A stretch of DNA of 64,000 bases from Shinisaurus crocodilurus (Eukaryota > Chordata > Lepidosauria > Squamata > Shinisauridae), in NCBI GenBank assembly GCA_021292165.1, contig CM037877.1, positions 129,884,274 through 129,948,273 on the forward strand. Reading direction: 5' to 3'. The notes under the pieces are model-generated. The model did no database searches. It worked only from the letters and a program-made list of their open reading frames with translations, and was not told the origin of the DNA. Shown here one piece after another: positions 1-14,200 of the stretch; the first letter of the stretch is position 1; each line of letters begins with the position of its first letter. A program made the position numbers and the translations under genes.

Positions 1-1850
1 CAAGAAGAGATCCTGGCCCTCCTCTGTGTGACAACCTTTCAAGAACTTGAAGAGCGCTATCATATCTCCCCTCAGTCTCCTCTTCTGAAGGCTAAACATG
101 CCCAGTTCCTTCAGTCTCTCCTCATAGGGCTTTGTTTCCAGTCCCTGATCATCTTTGTTGCCCTACTCTGAACCATTTCTAGTTTGTCTGCATCCTTCTT
201 AAAATGTGGTGCCCAGAATTGGACGCAGTATTCAAGATGAGGCCTAACCAGTGCTGAGTAGAGGGGAATTATCACTTCACGCAATTTGGAAGAGATACTT
301 CCATTACTGCAGCCCAAAATAGCATTTGCCTTTTTTGCAGCCACATCACATTGCTGGCTCATATTCAGCTTGTGATCTACAACATCTCAGAGATTCTTCT
401 CGCTTGTAGTATTGTTGAGCCAAGTGTCCCCCATTCTATAACTCTGCATTTGGTTTCCTTTCCCTAGGTGCAGAACTTGGCATTTATCCCTATTAAATTT
501 CATTCTGTTGTTTTCAGCCCAGAGCTTCAGACTATTGAGATCACTTTGAATTTTGTTTCTGTCTTCCAGGGTATTAGCTATTCCACCCAATTTAGTGTCA
601 TCTGCAAATTGGATAAGCATTCTCTGCACCTCCTCATCCAAGTAATTAATAAAAATGTTGAAGAGCACTGGGCCCGGGACTGAGCCCTGTGGTACTCCAC
701 TCATTACCTCTTCCCAGTTTGAGAAGGTACCATTGATAAGCACTCTTTGAGTCTGATTCTGTAGCCAACTGTGGATCCACCAGATAGTTGTTCCATCTAG
801 CCCACTGTTAGCTAGTTTGCTACTCAGGGTATCATGAGGCACTTTGCCAAAAGCTTTGCTGAAGTCAAGATATATTATGTCCACAGCATCCCCACAGTCC
901 ACAAGGGAGGCTACCCGATCAAAAAATGAGATCAGATTCATCTGGCAGGATTTGTTCTTGACAAATCCATGCTGGCTTCTAGTAATCACTGCATGGTTTT
1001 CAAGGTGCTTGCAGAGTGACTGATTTATAATCTGCTCCAGAATTTTCCCAGGGATTGATGTCAGACTGACTGGTCTGTAGTTCCCAGGATCCTCCTTTTT
1101 GCCGTTTTTGAAGATAGGAACAACATTAGCCCTCCTCCAGTCATCTGGCACTTTACCCGTCTGCCATGATTTCTCAGAGATAATAGACAGTGGTTCTGAG
1201 AGTTCTTCTGCCAGTTCCTTTATTACTTTAGGATGCAGTTCATCGGGCCCTGGAGATTTGAACTCATTCAAAGTAATCAGGTATTCCTTGACCATTTGCC
1301 TATCAATCTCAAGCTGCAATCCTGCCCCTTCAGCTTGTACCTCAGGTTTGCCAGTGGGGTCATAGACTCTCTTTTGGGAGAACACCGAGCCAAAGTAGGA
1401 GTGGAACACCTGCCTTTTCTTTGTCTTCTGTTATCAATTTGCCACCCTCATTGCATAGTTGAACCATTTCTTTCCTCTGTCTTTTACTGTGCACGTATCT
1501 GAAGAAAGCTTTTTTGTTGCTTTTAGCATCCTTCTCTAACCTTAGCTCATTCTCAGCTTTAGCCTTCCTGACCCTATTCATGCAGTTCTGTGCTGCCTGC
1601 CTGTACTCTTCCTTTGTAGCCTGGCCTTCCTTCCACTTCCAGTATGTGTCCTTTTTTGTTTTCAGATCATCTCTAAGCTTTTAGTGAAGCCACATTGGCT
1701 TTTTCTGTTGTCCTCTACCCTTTTCCCTTGGAATGGTTTGTAATTGTGCCTTTAGAATTTCCTTTTTTAAAAACTCCCACCCATCTTGGACTCCTTTCCC
1801 CATTAGACTCGCTTGCCATGGGACCTTACTTATCATTGTTCAGAGTTTAT
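1..1850 (-). mobile_element. CR1 LINE, 5'-truncated, with reverse transcriptase
   Basis: On the minus strand this encodes a CR1-type reverse transcriptase. Around 387-1409 one open frame carries [28 protein letters not shown] and FADDTKLGG, the fingers and catalytic palm motifs with the Asp residues kept. Upstream (1360-1800) the linker region is in another frame, and downstream (111-362) the C-terminal part is again shifted, with a stop after TSEKNL. So it is a decayed copy. It lies just downstream of PDE4DIP exon 23, and its 3' end is off the left edge. Confidence 0.93.
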
Positions 1851-2090
1851 TAAAATTGCATAGGCCAGACAAGGAGCACAGGACAAGGCCTTTGCTACAC
1901 TGTGCAGACCTTTAGAATTCCACCAGCCACTACAATAAGAAGATGGATGCTGAGTTAGCAACTATCCAGGGAAGGATGCCTGCACACTCAAGGAACTTCC
2001 CCAATTTGTTTCCAAAGGTGGAAGAAGAGTGTGGGCATATCAAATGCCTTGCGGTGGGAGCAGAAAGCTGCTCCTTGCAGCCTGCCGTAC

Positions 2091-2216
2091 TTGAGCGGGA
2101 GATGCGGGAAGGACTCCTCTCCAGAACATTGCAAGGAGGGAAGCTGACTTCTCCAGGATCCGGTGCAAAGAATTAGCATTGGCAAGCAGTTGCCTGATGC
2201 TTTCTCGATAAAAGAC
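2091..2216 (-). CDS. PDE4DIP: PDE4DIP window exon 23
   Basis: Acceptor tctctgctcctgcag with a good polypyrimidine tract, donor gtacgg. Phase 0/0, 42 codons: [20 protein letters not shown], then [20 protein letters not shown]. Human has IHELRSSTSALHHALEESAS and LLTMFWRAALPS. The MFWR motif is diagnostic. A stop follows in frame if the donor is ignored, so the exon could also serve as an alternative end. Next exons must lie left of the CR1 element at 1-1850, outside the window. Confidence 0.9.
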
Positions 2217-5200
2217 CTGCAGGAGCAGAGAGACCTATGTCAAGAGACAGTCACTTGCAACTCCCCCACTTTGACACCCTTGTTAATGTTTGGTGTCCCA
2301 GTAACCCTTCCCAGGAGTCCCCTCGGCCCTAAAATGAGGACCGATAAACTGACAATCCAGCCAAGACAGAAGTTCTGTTAGTTGGTGGTTTCTGAGTGGC
2401 ATTCAACCTGTTCTGAATGGGATTGCACTCCTGCAGAAGGAGCAAATTTGTAGTCTGGGGATGCTTACAGATTGGGCCCCTGTCACTTGAGGCCCAAGTG
2501 GCTTCAGTGGCACAAAGTGCCTTTTATCAGCTTTGGCTGTTATACCAGCTATGACCCTACCCGGACAGAGATGGTCTGGCTATAGTGATCCATGCACTGG
2601 TAACTTCCTGTCCAGATTACTGCAATGTGTTATGCATGGGGCTCCAAAAACTACAGTAAAGAGCAGCAAGGCTGCTTACTGGGACTGGCCTTGTTGATCA
2701 TATTACTCCAGTGCTGTGTCAACTGCACTGGTTGCCAGTCAGTTTCTGGGCCCGATTCAAAGTGTTGGTGCTGACCTTTAAAGCCCTAAGCATGCAATCC
2801 TATGCATGTTTAGACAGAAAAAGTCGCACAACTCCCAGAATATCCCAGCCAGCACGGGCACGGCTGGCTGGGCATGCTGGGAGTTGTAGGACTTTTTTCT
2901 GTCTAAACATGCATAGGATTGTGCCTTAAATGGCTTAGGACCAGTCTACCCGAAGGAACATTGTCTCCCACATGTTCCTGCTAAGATTGTCTTCGGAGGC
3001 TCTTCTCTGGATGCCGCCGCCCACAATGGTGTGACGGGGGCTACCATGGAAAGAGCCTTCTCTGTAGTGGCCAGCTGTCTATGGAATAGCCTTCCCAGGG
3101 AGATCCGCCTGGAGTCTTTACTGTATACATTTAGACACTGGGTTAAGACCTTCCTCTTTAAGCAGGCATTTAATCTTTAATCTATTGCTTGATGGTTAAT
3201 TTTACTGCTGGCTCCTCAATGTTTTCAATGTTTTAATTTTTTTAAAAAATTAATATTATATTATTTTGATTGTTGTATTTTTTTTATTACAATAAAAATA
3301 ATTGTAATTGTAATCCAGGTCCGTACTAGATCCTTGTCCCTCTTGGCTCTTAAAAACCAACAGGGAGGGAACAGACAGCTGGGCCAGGGAGTTTCTGTGA
3401 CATTTTAAAAATTGGTTTTAAATGTTTATGATCTTTTTATTGTTTATATTTAATTGTACTCTGTTGTACTTTTTAACTGATTGTTGTACACCACCCAGAG
3501 AGCTTTGGCTATTGGGTGGAATATAAAATAAATAAATAAATAAACACTTTGTTGTTGCTGTTTGGTTTTATGATTGTAAACCACACCAAGGGCATTTGCC
3601 AGTTGGGCAGTATAGAAATCTAACACATAAATAAATAAATGGGATCACCAGCTTTTCTTCTCTTCATGGCTCAATGGTGAGATACACTCTGATAATGGTT
3701 GCAGGTTGGATTGCACAATGTGGAGAAGGAGCTTCAGGGGGTTGGATAGCAAGGCTTGCATGGATTCTGGCTGGGCAACTGTCATTATTAGGCTCTGTGG
3801 CCACCTTTGGGTCTCTGGAGATGCTAGCAGCCCCATGCTTGAATGGCTCAGAATGACCACATGGCTCCTGAAAATGATACATCTCTTGGAATATTCTACC
3901 TCCCAGCCTCTACTTCTCGGGTTACCTTGCTGCCTTGTGGTTCCAGGCAAGGCTGCAGGAGAGATGCCATCTTGTGGATCAGAGTCTTGCCCTCCAGAAT
4001 CTGCTTCTTAAGGGTGCTGTAGTCCTTGAGGTGGCCTATGACATGGGTCCTCTGTTTGTTGGCATCATCTACTAGCACCAGGTCATCCTGCTTGAGAGTC
4101 CCTGCATGCAAAGCACCACACTTTGAGTCTAGTTTTGCATGCAGCAGTTCTGCAAGGAAAATAGTGAGTGTGGTTGGTTCAGAGGATGCAGCAGCCCAGT
4201 ACAGCAGGAGGAGGAATTCCTAAAGTTGGATCTGCATCTCATCATACAGAAGATAAATCATTTTAAAATTGATGGCCTTGAATATGGCTAGATCAAGCAA
4301 TTCATTAAAAATGACAGGGAATTTGTTAAAACTGTACCTAATTTGTTTTACAAGAGACCCATATCCACGTGCAGAAGAAAAGCTTACTTAAAGGGTTGTG
4401 GAATGGGATGTTATATCATGCTCCTGGGCAAACAAGACAGAAAAGGGGCGGCTCTTGGTATAGCCAAGCATGTTCCCTTCTCAATTAATGACTGTATAAA
4501 GTAGCCATGGGGAACCTCCAGCCGGTGAGGCCCATTCCCCATGGGAATGCCCCCTTGCCAGACCGCAGCCCCCTTGCCTTTGATCTGAGCTGGCTCCTCA
4601 AGGCACCAGCTGATTCCAGGGCCAGCTCGGCCTACTCCTTGCCTAGGTGTGTGCACGCATGCCTGAGTGAAAGTACGTACATTGGGGGCCACATGGCAGC
4701 AGTGGGGTTCCCCACCCCTGACTTAGCTTGTGCTCCGTAGCCGTTTTGGCAGACTGGAAGAGAGGAGGATCAGAATAGCAGGGGAGTTTATGCCAACATT
4801 TCAGTCTGATGGCAAAAGAATCGAATTTGAAGAGGCAAGAGAATGTGAGTAGAGTGGGGAAGGGAGGAAAGGGATACTGACTGAAGCAAGTACAAAGGGA
4901 AATGCCTGACATGACCATTAGCGGGGCTTCTCCAGCCTTGCTAGCCTACATTGCTGCAAGTGCTGCTGTTTCTGGATAGAAGTGTATACACCACAGCCTT
5001 GGAGAGTGATACCAGCTCGTGTACTATGCTGCTGCCTCGGAACATCGTTCACATGGGCAGCATGTGCCATCTGACTCCACAAGCCCCTGACCTTTGGCAG
5101 GAGGTCACCAAGCTCACTCCTACACAGAACCTTGGGCTGGTCATTCCCGAGGAGAGCTGAGAAGCAAACGGCAGCTTCAAAGTCATTTTTCATTTCAACT

Positions 5201-8200
5201 AGGTTAGGGGGCAGGCCCATAATCACGGAAAGAAGCCAGCTTCATGTACCGGGACTGAGTTGGTTCCTTGCTTGTCCATTGCAGCCCACAAACCAGCCCT
5301 GCAAATCTGGATACTGCCTTCACAATATCAAAGCAGGAAACCTCCAGGGTTCAACAGAAGACTCTTCCCATGTGCTAAAGCACTCAACTTGAGAGCACAA
5401 GGAGCTACTGAAAAGAAATGCTTTTCTGACTCCTCACTCCCAGAAGATTGCAGAGGGAACCATGATGTCACTCTTGGGGCCAGGGAGGTTAGCTTGCACG
5501 ATGCAAAAGAGCTTCAGGGGCTTGGATGGACATGCGAAAGAAGAGTTCTGGTTGGGCAACAGTAATTATTTGGCAAGGGGAACATGCTGTTGCCTGTGCA
5601 TCCTACAACCCAATGTCCTGGGGGAGGGATCATGGATCAGTGGTGGTAGGGCACATGCGTTGCACGCAGAAGGCCCAGATTCAATCCAAGAGGTCTCAAG
5701 TTAAAAGGATCAGGTAACAGAAGATGTAAAAGACCTGCCTGAGAGCCACCACCAGACAGAGAACTCTATGTGGGCTAGATGGACTATAGTCTGACCTGGT
5801 ATAAGGCATCTCTCTAGGACTGCAGCAGCAGAACTGCGATACTGGGTTGCTGTCTCCCTTTAATCTCAGAAAGAAACAGAGAACTGCACAGGAAGCATCA
5901 GCTAGCCGTGCTTCTTTCTGAAGTCCAAGGAGAGGTGGACTCAGCATGTCGCGGTGCACTTGCCACTTGAGTGGGGAGGGCCAAGGGAGCCAGCACGCAC
6001 GCACCTGAGGCTGCCTTCTGCTGGGGGCCACGCAGCACTTCAGAGACACGTAATTCAGCCTCCAGGGCCTGGAAGAGCAACCGGTTTTCCTTGCACTGCC
6101 GCTGAAGCAACATCACTCTCTGTTGAAGCCTGCAAGAAGAACCCCAAGAAATGAACCCTAGCTTGCCAACTCCGGCCAAGCAATGAAACACCTCCGCCCT
6201 CCGCAATGCCCACGCTGGAGTGGCAGCAGAAGCATCCTGCTTAAGACTTCATCGAAGTCACTTGGGAAGTGCGTGATGTCTCACATCTAGAGACAATGAT
6301 CAGTCTTTAAGTTGCCCCAAGAATCCTTGTTGTGAAGACGCTTGACATTTTAAAAGCACCCCAAGAGTCTCTTGAGAATGGCTCTTAGGAACACCTGAGG
6401 ATACACTTCCCTCAACCCCCAACCCCTAAGAATTCCATCTTGAAACCCCAAGATCATTCCCAATTCCATAAGAGTTTTGGGACAAAGAGATGCTCAGCCT
6501 CCCTCCCGCCTTGCCCTTGTCTCCGGCACCATCTTACAGGCAATTCTGTTTGTCCCACCTGGAATTGTTCAGCTGCAAAGCCAAGAACTCCTCCTGGAGC
6601 TGCACAAGGTCTTGCCGCTTGCCCTGAATCTCTTGCTGCAGCCGCTGCTGCTCAGCTCGCTGCTGCTCCAGCTCCACCTCATCATCATGCAGTTTTGAGT
6701 GCGATGCCAGCAGAGCTTCCTGCAGGTGCTCCAGCTCTGGGAGTTGAGAGAGTCTGTCAGGGGTGCTCTTACATGGACTGCTTAAAGAGACCTCAAACAG
6801 AATGCTATTGTGCTACCAGGACCTCTTTGAGAAAATCAGTTTTGTAAGCCCTTTGACATATAACTGTCAGGGGCTCCAAGAGCTGCACTCAGTTTCTGAA
6901 GCTGCCAGAAAGGAGGGTGGGCTTGTCCCTTGAGCAACTTGCGACGACACAGTCCTTTCACTCTAGGCCCAGTCGCATAAGCACAAACACCTAAAAACCT
7001 GAGGGGAGGGTCAAATGAAACCCTTCCCCTACATATGAGGGGAAACATCAATAAAGTTTAACAAGGTTCTATTTTTAAAATTTATTTATATTTACACCCC
7101 GCCTTTTTTCCTGCAAGGAACCCAAGGCGGCTTACATAATCCTCCTCCTCCTCCTCTCCATTTTACCCTCACAACAACCCTGTGAGGTAGGTTAGGCTGA
7201 GAGTCAGTGACTGGCCCAAAGTCACCCACTGAGTTTCATGGCCGAGCGGGGACTAGAACCCGGATCTCCCGAGTCCCAGTCCAACACTCTCACCACTACG
7301 CCACACTGGCTTTTAAATGTATTCTACTGTGGGTATAAAGGTGTGTGTGTGTAGGTTCAACAGTAATGTAAGTTAATAACGCCAGGCTGACACGTAGGGT
7401 TTGGGTAGCAAACAAAATAAAAATAAGTTTATTTTTAATTCCCAAAATCTTAGTTCCAGAAAAATACTTCAAACCTGCCTACCCCAACCACCAACAGACA
7501 GGACAAGACTACAACAAGAACCAGCACAATACCAATAACTGACATCACTCAATCCCCCTATATTCCTCCCCCACCCTTTCTAAGACATCACTAACCACAC
7601 CCACTCTTTCAACATTCTATGCTCACCAAACATACTAACACCGACATACACCAGGGAACTGAATTGTGAGGTTATGCCACAAAACTCTCCAAGCAAGCCT
7701 CTGTTTTGGTGCCAGGCTGTACCTCCCCCTGCCCCCACCTGAGCCTTTCCCCTCTCCCCACTTGCCACAGGATGGCAGGATAGAGAAATGGCTTGGACGT
7801 TTAATTCAAGGGCTCCTCCCAGTCAGAAGTGAGTTGTGTGCCCAAGCACAATACATCCCCCTGCCCCCACCTGCAATTAAAAAAGAAACCCTCTGGGAAC
7901 GTCCAAGCTGACCTGTCTCCTCCAGGGCTGCTTTCTGGCAGGCCAGGTGGGAGCATAACTAGCTTAGAGTTTGGCTCAGGCACAAGAACTTCAGGACCTG
8001 CATCTCACAAGTATATTTGTGAGTGCTAAGACTCTGGGGAAGACCAGTAAGCCTGTAGAGAGATTGCTGTGGGGAGAAAGCATGTCCAAAATGGCCTGGA
8101 CTCAGAATAACATCTATGGAACCATTGAGCTTTCTTGAAGTTGTGAAGTGCTCTGATTCAGGCAGGGCCCAGGAGGAGAATGGAAAGAGAGTTTGCTGCA

Positions 8201-11200
8201 GAGTGCCACAGGGTGCCTGTTGAGTGGCTAGCTCAGTGTTCTCCAACCTTGGGTTGGGAGTTGGGAGTTGTAGGCCAAAAACATCTGGGGACCCAAGGTT
8301 GGAGAACACCGGCTTCGTCATCTGGAGCGCTATTCAACAGGCACCCAGCGTGGCTCGTGCATGTTGCTTTCTGGGGAACGGGTTGTCTCCAAAAGCTGGG
8401 CTTTTAATTCTTTCCATGAAGCTACCTGGTAGGCCAGCAGGTAGAACTCTCCGATTCCCTGAATGAACAGAAGGAAGGAGCAGCCCCCCAGGCGTGCCTA
8501 GGCCCCAGGGATTTCTTGTCCTCTTAATGTTTGAATGCAGGGAAGGCTTTGCTAAGTAAATTATGGGGCATCTCTTCATACAAGGTTTTTTGCGCTCAGG
8601 CATGAGTATCTGAGTACAAAATAAACACAGACAGAGGTTGCTTCCACATTAGAGTCCTTTTGTGCAGCTGAGGCACTGCTTTCCCACTACTAGCCGAAAG
8701 TGGAATTAAGATGGAGGGATCACACAGCACTTAATATGCTGCTATTTTACCCAGCAATGCTCTTCCCCATTGCCAATACCCTTCCATAATGTAATGTCCT
8801 CCTGTTTACATGGTCAGCCCATTTTATAGCTTCCTGTTGATGCAGGCTAGGGGGTGGATATGAGATCTAGAAACTGATGACAGAACACTCTGGGCTTGGT
8901 TGCCCTCTATGGTGGCCCCTGTGATGTTAAATTACTGGAGGTAATTTAAAGTGTATATATGGTAAGTATGATAATGTGTTCTGGTACTGAGTATGGTTAT
9001 AAGTATGTATTCCTGCTGTATCTGTGTGTGTTATATGTCAGGTTAGTCTGGGATGAGTGAGAAATGATGGACAGGAAGAAGGGTGTATTTGCATATGTGA
9101 CATGATTGGCTGAGAGGGTGAGAAGGGGGGTAAGTCCTGTGTTATATAAACAGCGGTGCTGTTTATGTAGGCAGAGAAGTGTATGGAGTGTGTGAGGAGT
9201 GCTGTTTGGTTTGGAGTCTGTGGAGCTGACTGGAGAGAGTTGAGAGATTGGATTAGGAGTGTTAGGAGATTAGCTAGTGAGTGCAGGGAGTAATATTAAC
9301 AGTTGGTGAGGGTGGATTGGTAATAGAATAAGATAGTAAATTACTTAATACGGACTGAAACTTACATATGAAATTTATTTCCAGAAATGGTTGTATTTTA
9401 AAATAAACTTTACTTTGTTTATTGAAGCAACCTGTGTGGGAAGCTGTGCTTTATATTTGGTCAAAGAAGTATAAGGTAGGGATAATAGACATCCGAAAGT
9501 CAGTGTGAGGGGTGTAGCAGTGTTCTCCAACCTTGGGTCCCCAGATGTTTTTGGCCTACAACTCCCAGCGTAGCTGGCTGGGGCATGCTGGGAGTTGTAG
9601 GCCAAAAATATCTGGGGACCCGAAGTTGGAGAACACTGGGTTAGAGAAAGAGAAACCGCCAACCTTACATAAGTGGACCCACAGCTCCAAAAAGGAGAAC
9701 AAGATTGAAGGCCTAATGAGGGGAGGGATGTGACAGCCAATGATGGCTCGTCTTCTCCTCTTACCATTGCTCTTTGCCATCGAGGTCAATCGTGTCTCCA
9801 ATTGCTCCCGCAGGCGGTCATTGGTACAGATGGACTCCTCTAGGCGTTGGCGGAGAACCCGGATCTCGGACAGATGCTCCTCCAGCAAATCAGCACCTAC
9901 GTCCACCCAGCAAGGAAAGGTTCACGCAGAAGGGAGAGGAGAATCAAGGCTAAGTTTTGACAGGCCTAGCCTAATTTTAGCACTCCAGGAAGTTCCTGGC
10001 TTGGGAAGGGGACCAGACTATGAACGCTCACACTTGTGAGCTGGCATCATCTTAATTCATATTGCAACCCGACATGAGAACTCAAAATCATGCATCCAAG
10101 AATTAAATCAGAGATGTTGGCAAAGGTCAACAGGCTCAGGCTTGGAAACCGTCTTCCGGTGTGCTTCTCCAGCTCCAGTGCCTGGTGTTATTAATGACTC
10201 AAAGGACTCTGATTGGTTTGTTACACTGAGGTCACACAATGATAGGTGGCTGAAAAGGGTGGCACAACTTCGCAGAATCCCCACAACTCACCCACAGAAG
10301 TGGGTAGGGCTGCAGGCTTTACCTGAGAGGTTCTGGCTAGAAAACGTTGCTGAAGAACATGATGGCAATCCCCCAGAGATGAGCCGCTCCTGACGCTGTC
10401 TGAGCAGAGGCATGTACCAGGGGGTCCTGCTCTCCCCCATGTGCCCCTCAGATTTCATCTTCCGTTCAGCAGAGTTTTGCAGGGGCAACAACTGGGGAGC
10501 ATGATGGCAGGCCTGGAGGCAGTGCTTGGGGGAGACAGCAGGAGGGCTGCCTGCAGAAAGAAAGCCAGCCAGCGACCCTGGCTTTACTGCTGACAGTGCA
10601 GGGAGCCTTACACCTAGGAAGAGGGGACAGAGACAAATCAGAAAGAGGAGGGCTGGACACCATGCCCACTCCTATAGAAGTGCCCTGTCCAATGAAGAGG
10701 GAGCTTCCTGACCTTTGAAAGGAAGGAACACAACACTGCAAGTGTCACAGAGGACACCTTGGAGCAAGGAATGGGGATGGCTTGGGTCTCTCCTCCATTA
10801 AGAGAGCTCCTCTGGGGCATCTTCCCCCTCCCCCACCTGCCTTTAGCACAGGCACAGATATCTGCTGCCCAGCGACCAGAATGCATTCCTGTATCTAGAG
10901 ACACAATTCTAAAGAGACATTCTCTTCCTGCTCCTCGCAGGTGGGAATTGGTCAGGTTTCAGGGGAAACCCTGCAGCAACACAGACTTTGCATTTGGGAT
11001 ATGAAATCAAGCTGGTGCCTCCAGGTAACCACCGTGCTGAAGGGTAACAGAACTAGATGCAATGCAGAAATCATGTTGCCTCTTGATTTCTATAGGAAGA
11101 TATTGTTAGACCTTCCTTTCAGATGTAAATTTGCTGATGGTAAACAAAGAAGTAACAGCCAGAAGTAAATATCAGAAGCAAGACTGTCCATGACCAGAAT

Positions 11201-14200
11201 CCCCTGTGTTGTTGTCCTTTTAAAAGCAGCCAAAAGAATTGAGCAAGGGGTTGGACTTGATGGCCTTATAGGCCCCTTCCAACTCTACTATTCTATGATT
11301 CTATGAAACCCAAATCAGACTCATGCTAAGGGAAGGGAGTTTAAACCTTTCCCCCTACACCACTGTTTTGATTGAAACCCCCCCCTCCCAACGGTGACCC
11401 TTTGCTGGAAAAGGATTATTTTAATTGGGCACATGGCACAGGGAGGAAAGGTTAACACAAACACATCCCACCCCACCCCCACCCCCCCGTCTGATCCCCC
11501 GCTATTCACTTTTTAAAAAGCAACACCACCAATGAAGTGGGAGTTAGTTCCAGATCACAAATCTGCTGCACCACGTGACATCTCGCTTGGCCCACAGTAT
11601 AGACCAGAAATAAAGGCTGGCTGAGGGAAGTGAACGCCCTGGCAAGACACAGTTAGGAAGGCCAGTTCCACGACAGCAGAGCCTGCTCTCCCTGCACGAC
11701 TGAGCTGCCTGCGCCAGCCCAGTCCTTACTATGCACAGCAACAATAGTCAGCCTTCCTTCTTTCCAGCCCACAGGTGTGGGGCTGCACAGAGCTGCAACC
11801 ATGAAACAACAGGCTGACCTACCATGAGCATGTATTTATGTCTACCCAATAGGCCTCCAAGGCGGCTTCTAATAAAAGAGACTTAATATACAATAAACTA
11901 AAGGTTTTTTTATTTTAATACGAAGGCAGTGGTGACTGAAAAAGACATTGTGCCCCAACGGCCTCTCAGTTTGGCCTACAACTGCCATGCATGCTGGCAG
12001 TTGTAGGCCAAAAACATCTGGGGACCCAAGGTTGGAGAACACTGCTTTAAAGGTTCCGCAATGGCCACATGGGACAATAGCCCCCTCCCACACAGTGTTG
12101 TCCCTGGGGCTGGAGCACCTCCTCTTGGCCTCCCCCCAGGCCTTAGATGTTAACTACTGCTGCTCTTTCAAGGTCCCACAATGGCCAGAGAGGGAAATAG
12201 CCCTCCCACCACTGGAAGCGAACTACTTAGTAACCAGGGCCAGGTAGCAGCACGCAATGTTTTTGTCCATGGGGATGGGGCAACTCCTCCTGGGCTGCTG
12301 GTTAGTCTGTGGTTCCTGGCTCTTCCTGGCAGCAGTGAGCAGTGTGTGTGGGGGGGTGTTGTTAATTGTCCACTTCCCAAACCTTAGATGCCCCCAAATG
12401 CTATGGGCTGGTTGGAGAAATCACAGCTAAGCAATGTGGTGTTGGTTGGACCTGCTCTGGGGAGATCCACATTCAAATGCCTGCTCAGAAACGAAGGTCA
12501 CTTTAGGCCAGCCACATGCTTTCAGCCTAACCTATCGCACAGGGTTGTTATGAGAATAAACAGGCCCAGGAGGTCCAAACAGAGCTCTGAACTTCTTGGA
12601 GGAAGGGTAGGAGAAAAAACGTAAAAAAATACATTTTAAAAAGCCAGTCTCGGTGCTTACATGGTGCAGTGGTTAGAGTGCTGGACGAGGACCAGGGAGA
12701 CCCTGGTTCAAATCCTCATTGATATGTGAAGAAGCTCCCTAGGTGACTGACCTTGGGCCACTGATGATCTCTTCGTCTTCCCTACTTCACAAGGAGCTTC
12801 TAAGGATTAAATAGGGTAGGGAGAACTACATACACCACCCTAAGATCCTTGAAGGAGGAATAATAATTACTACAATTAGGCATGAACTTACTATAAGCCC
12901 ATAGCCACAAATATATTTAGCCAAAGAGCAATGAAAGCAAGAAATGGCTACTGCGTTTGCCCTTTCAGTGCCAGACATGGACAAGTGGGGAATGCAGCCT
13001 GTAAGGCTCTGCAGATAGAATTCGGCTCTGCTCCAATTCTCAGGCAAGCGCCATCCCCAGCAATACAGGCAGCACCGCTTGCCATTCAGCAGGACAGCAG
13101 AGTCACGTACTGCAGGGCTACTGAGAAGAAGCCAGGGTCTGGAGCTATATTCATTCACCCATGCCTCTACTCCTGCAGCCCATGCAAAGTAGTCTACCTC
13201 CCTCCAAGCATAGTGGTGGCTCTTTATGCATTCCAAACAGGCACACAACAGAAGTTGTGAGGTCTCCTGAAGCTCAGATCCTGAGTGGCAGCATGAGGAG
13301 CCCAGGTGCAAAGGGGTGGTGCCTGTCATATCAGGGGGTGCAGTCTCGTGGTAACTGGTGGGAACAGAGGATGGCAGGTGAAAGGTAAAGCCTGTCTGTC
13401 CCTGGTGGTTCAGGGCCTGATGGACTGGGAATCTCATCAATCCAAGCAGAAAATAGCCTGCCCTTGATTCTCCTTGTCCAAGAGATGCTAAGGTGGCAGC
13501 AGAAATCCTGAAATCTTCACACACAAAACAACCTTTTTGTACTTGTGCAAAGAGATTTCACCAGATCTGGTTCACATATAACAAAAACCCAGAGTATGGG
13601 CTATTGAATCTTGGATTGTTGTTAAATGTAAACATGGAACTATTGGTTAACTATGAGGTGTTAATCATGAACAACCCAGGAAGGGAACTCATGGTTTGTT
13701 GTTGGGTTGTGAACTATGGGTTGTTTAAACCATGGGTTGTCATTATGTGTGAGCCCAGAACCATGGGTTGTTCATGGGTTGTTTCGCCAACCTACAGAGG
13801 CAGCAGGCAAGAGTAGTAAAAAAAAACACCTCAGCCCCTCTACATGCCAGTACTACAGCACCGCAAAGGCATTTGGGATACAGGGAGGGAGCGGGTGAAG
13901 GAGAAGAGAATCAAACAATCCAGGTATTGAAAAGAACTGTGCTTTGTGCGATCGTCTGGCAGACAACTCATGGATAAACTCTGGGTAAGGCAACAACTCA
14001 TACTCTGGGTTATTGTTACGTGTGTTGGTTCTTTCACCTCGAAAGGATATGATGAGATACCTTCCTATTCATAGGGTGATAAGATCCTTAGTAGATGCAC
14101 ATACTCCTCTAACCCCTCACCCTCTCTTACTCAAGAACATTGCCTGCATTTGTTGGAAAAGCTCATGAGACAGCCAAGATGTGACATGTATTTCAGTTGT

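Noticed and set aside
2163..2381. Plus-strand open frame of 72 codons
   Set aside because: It is the shadow of PDE4DIP exon 23 on the other strand.
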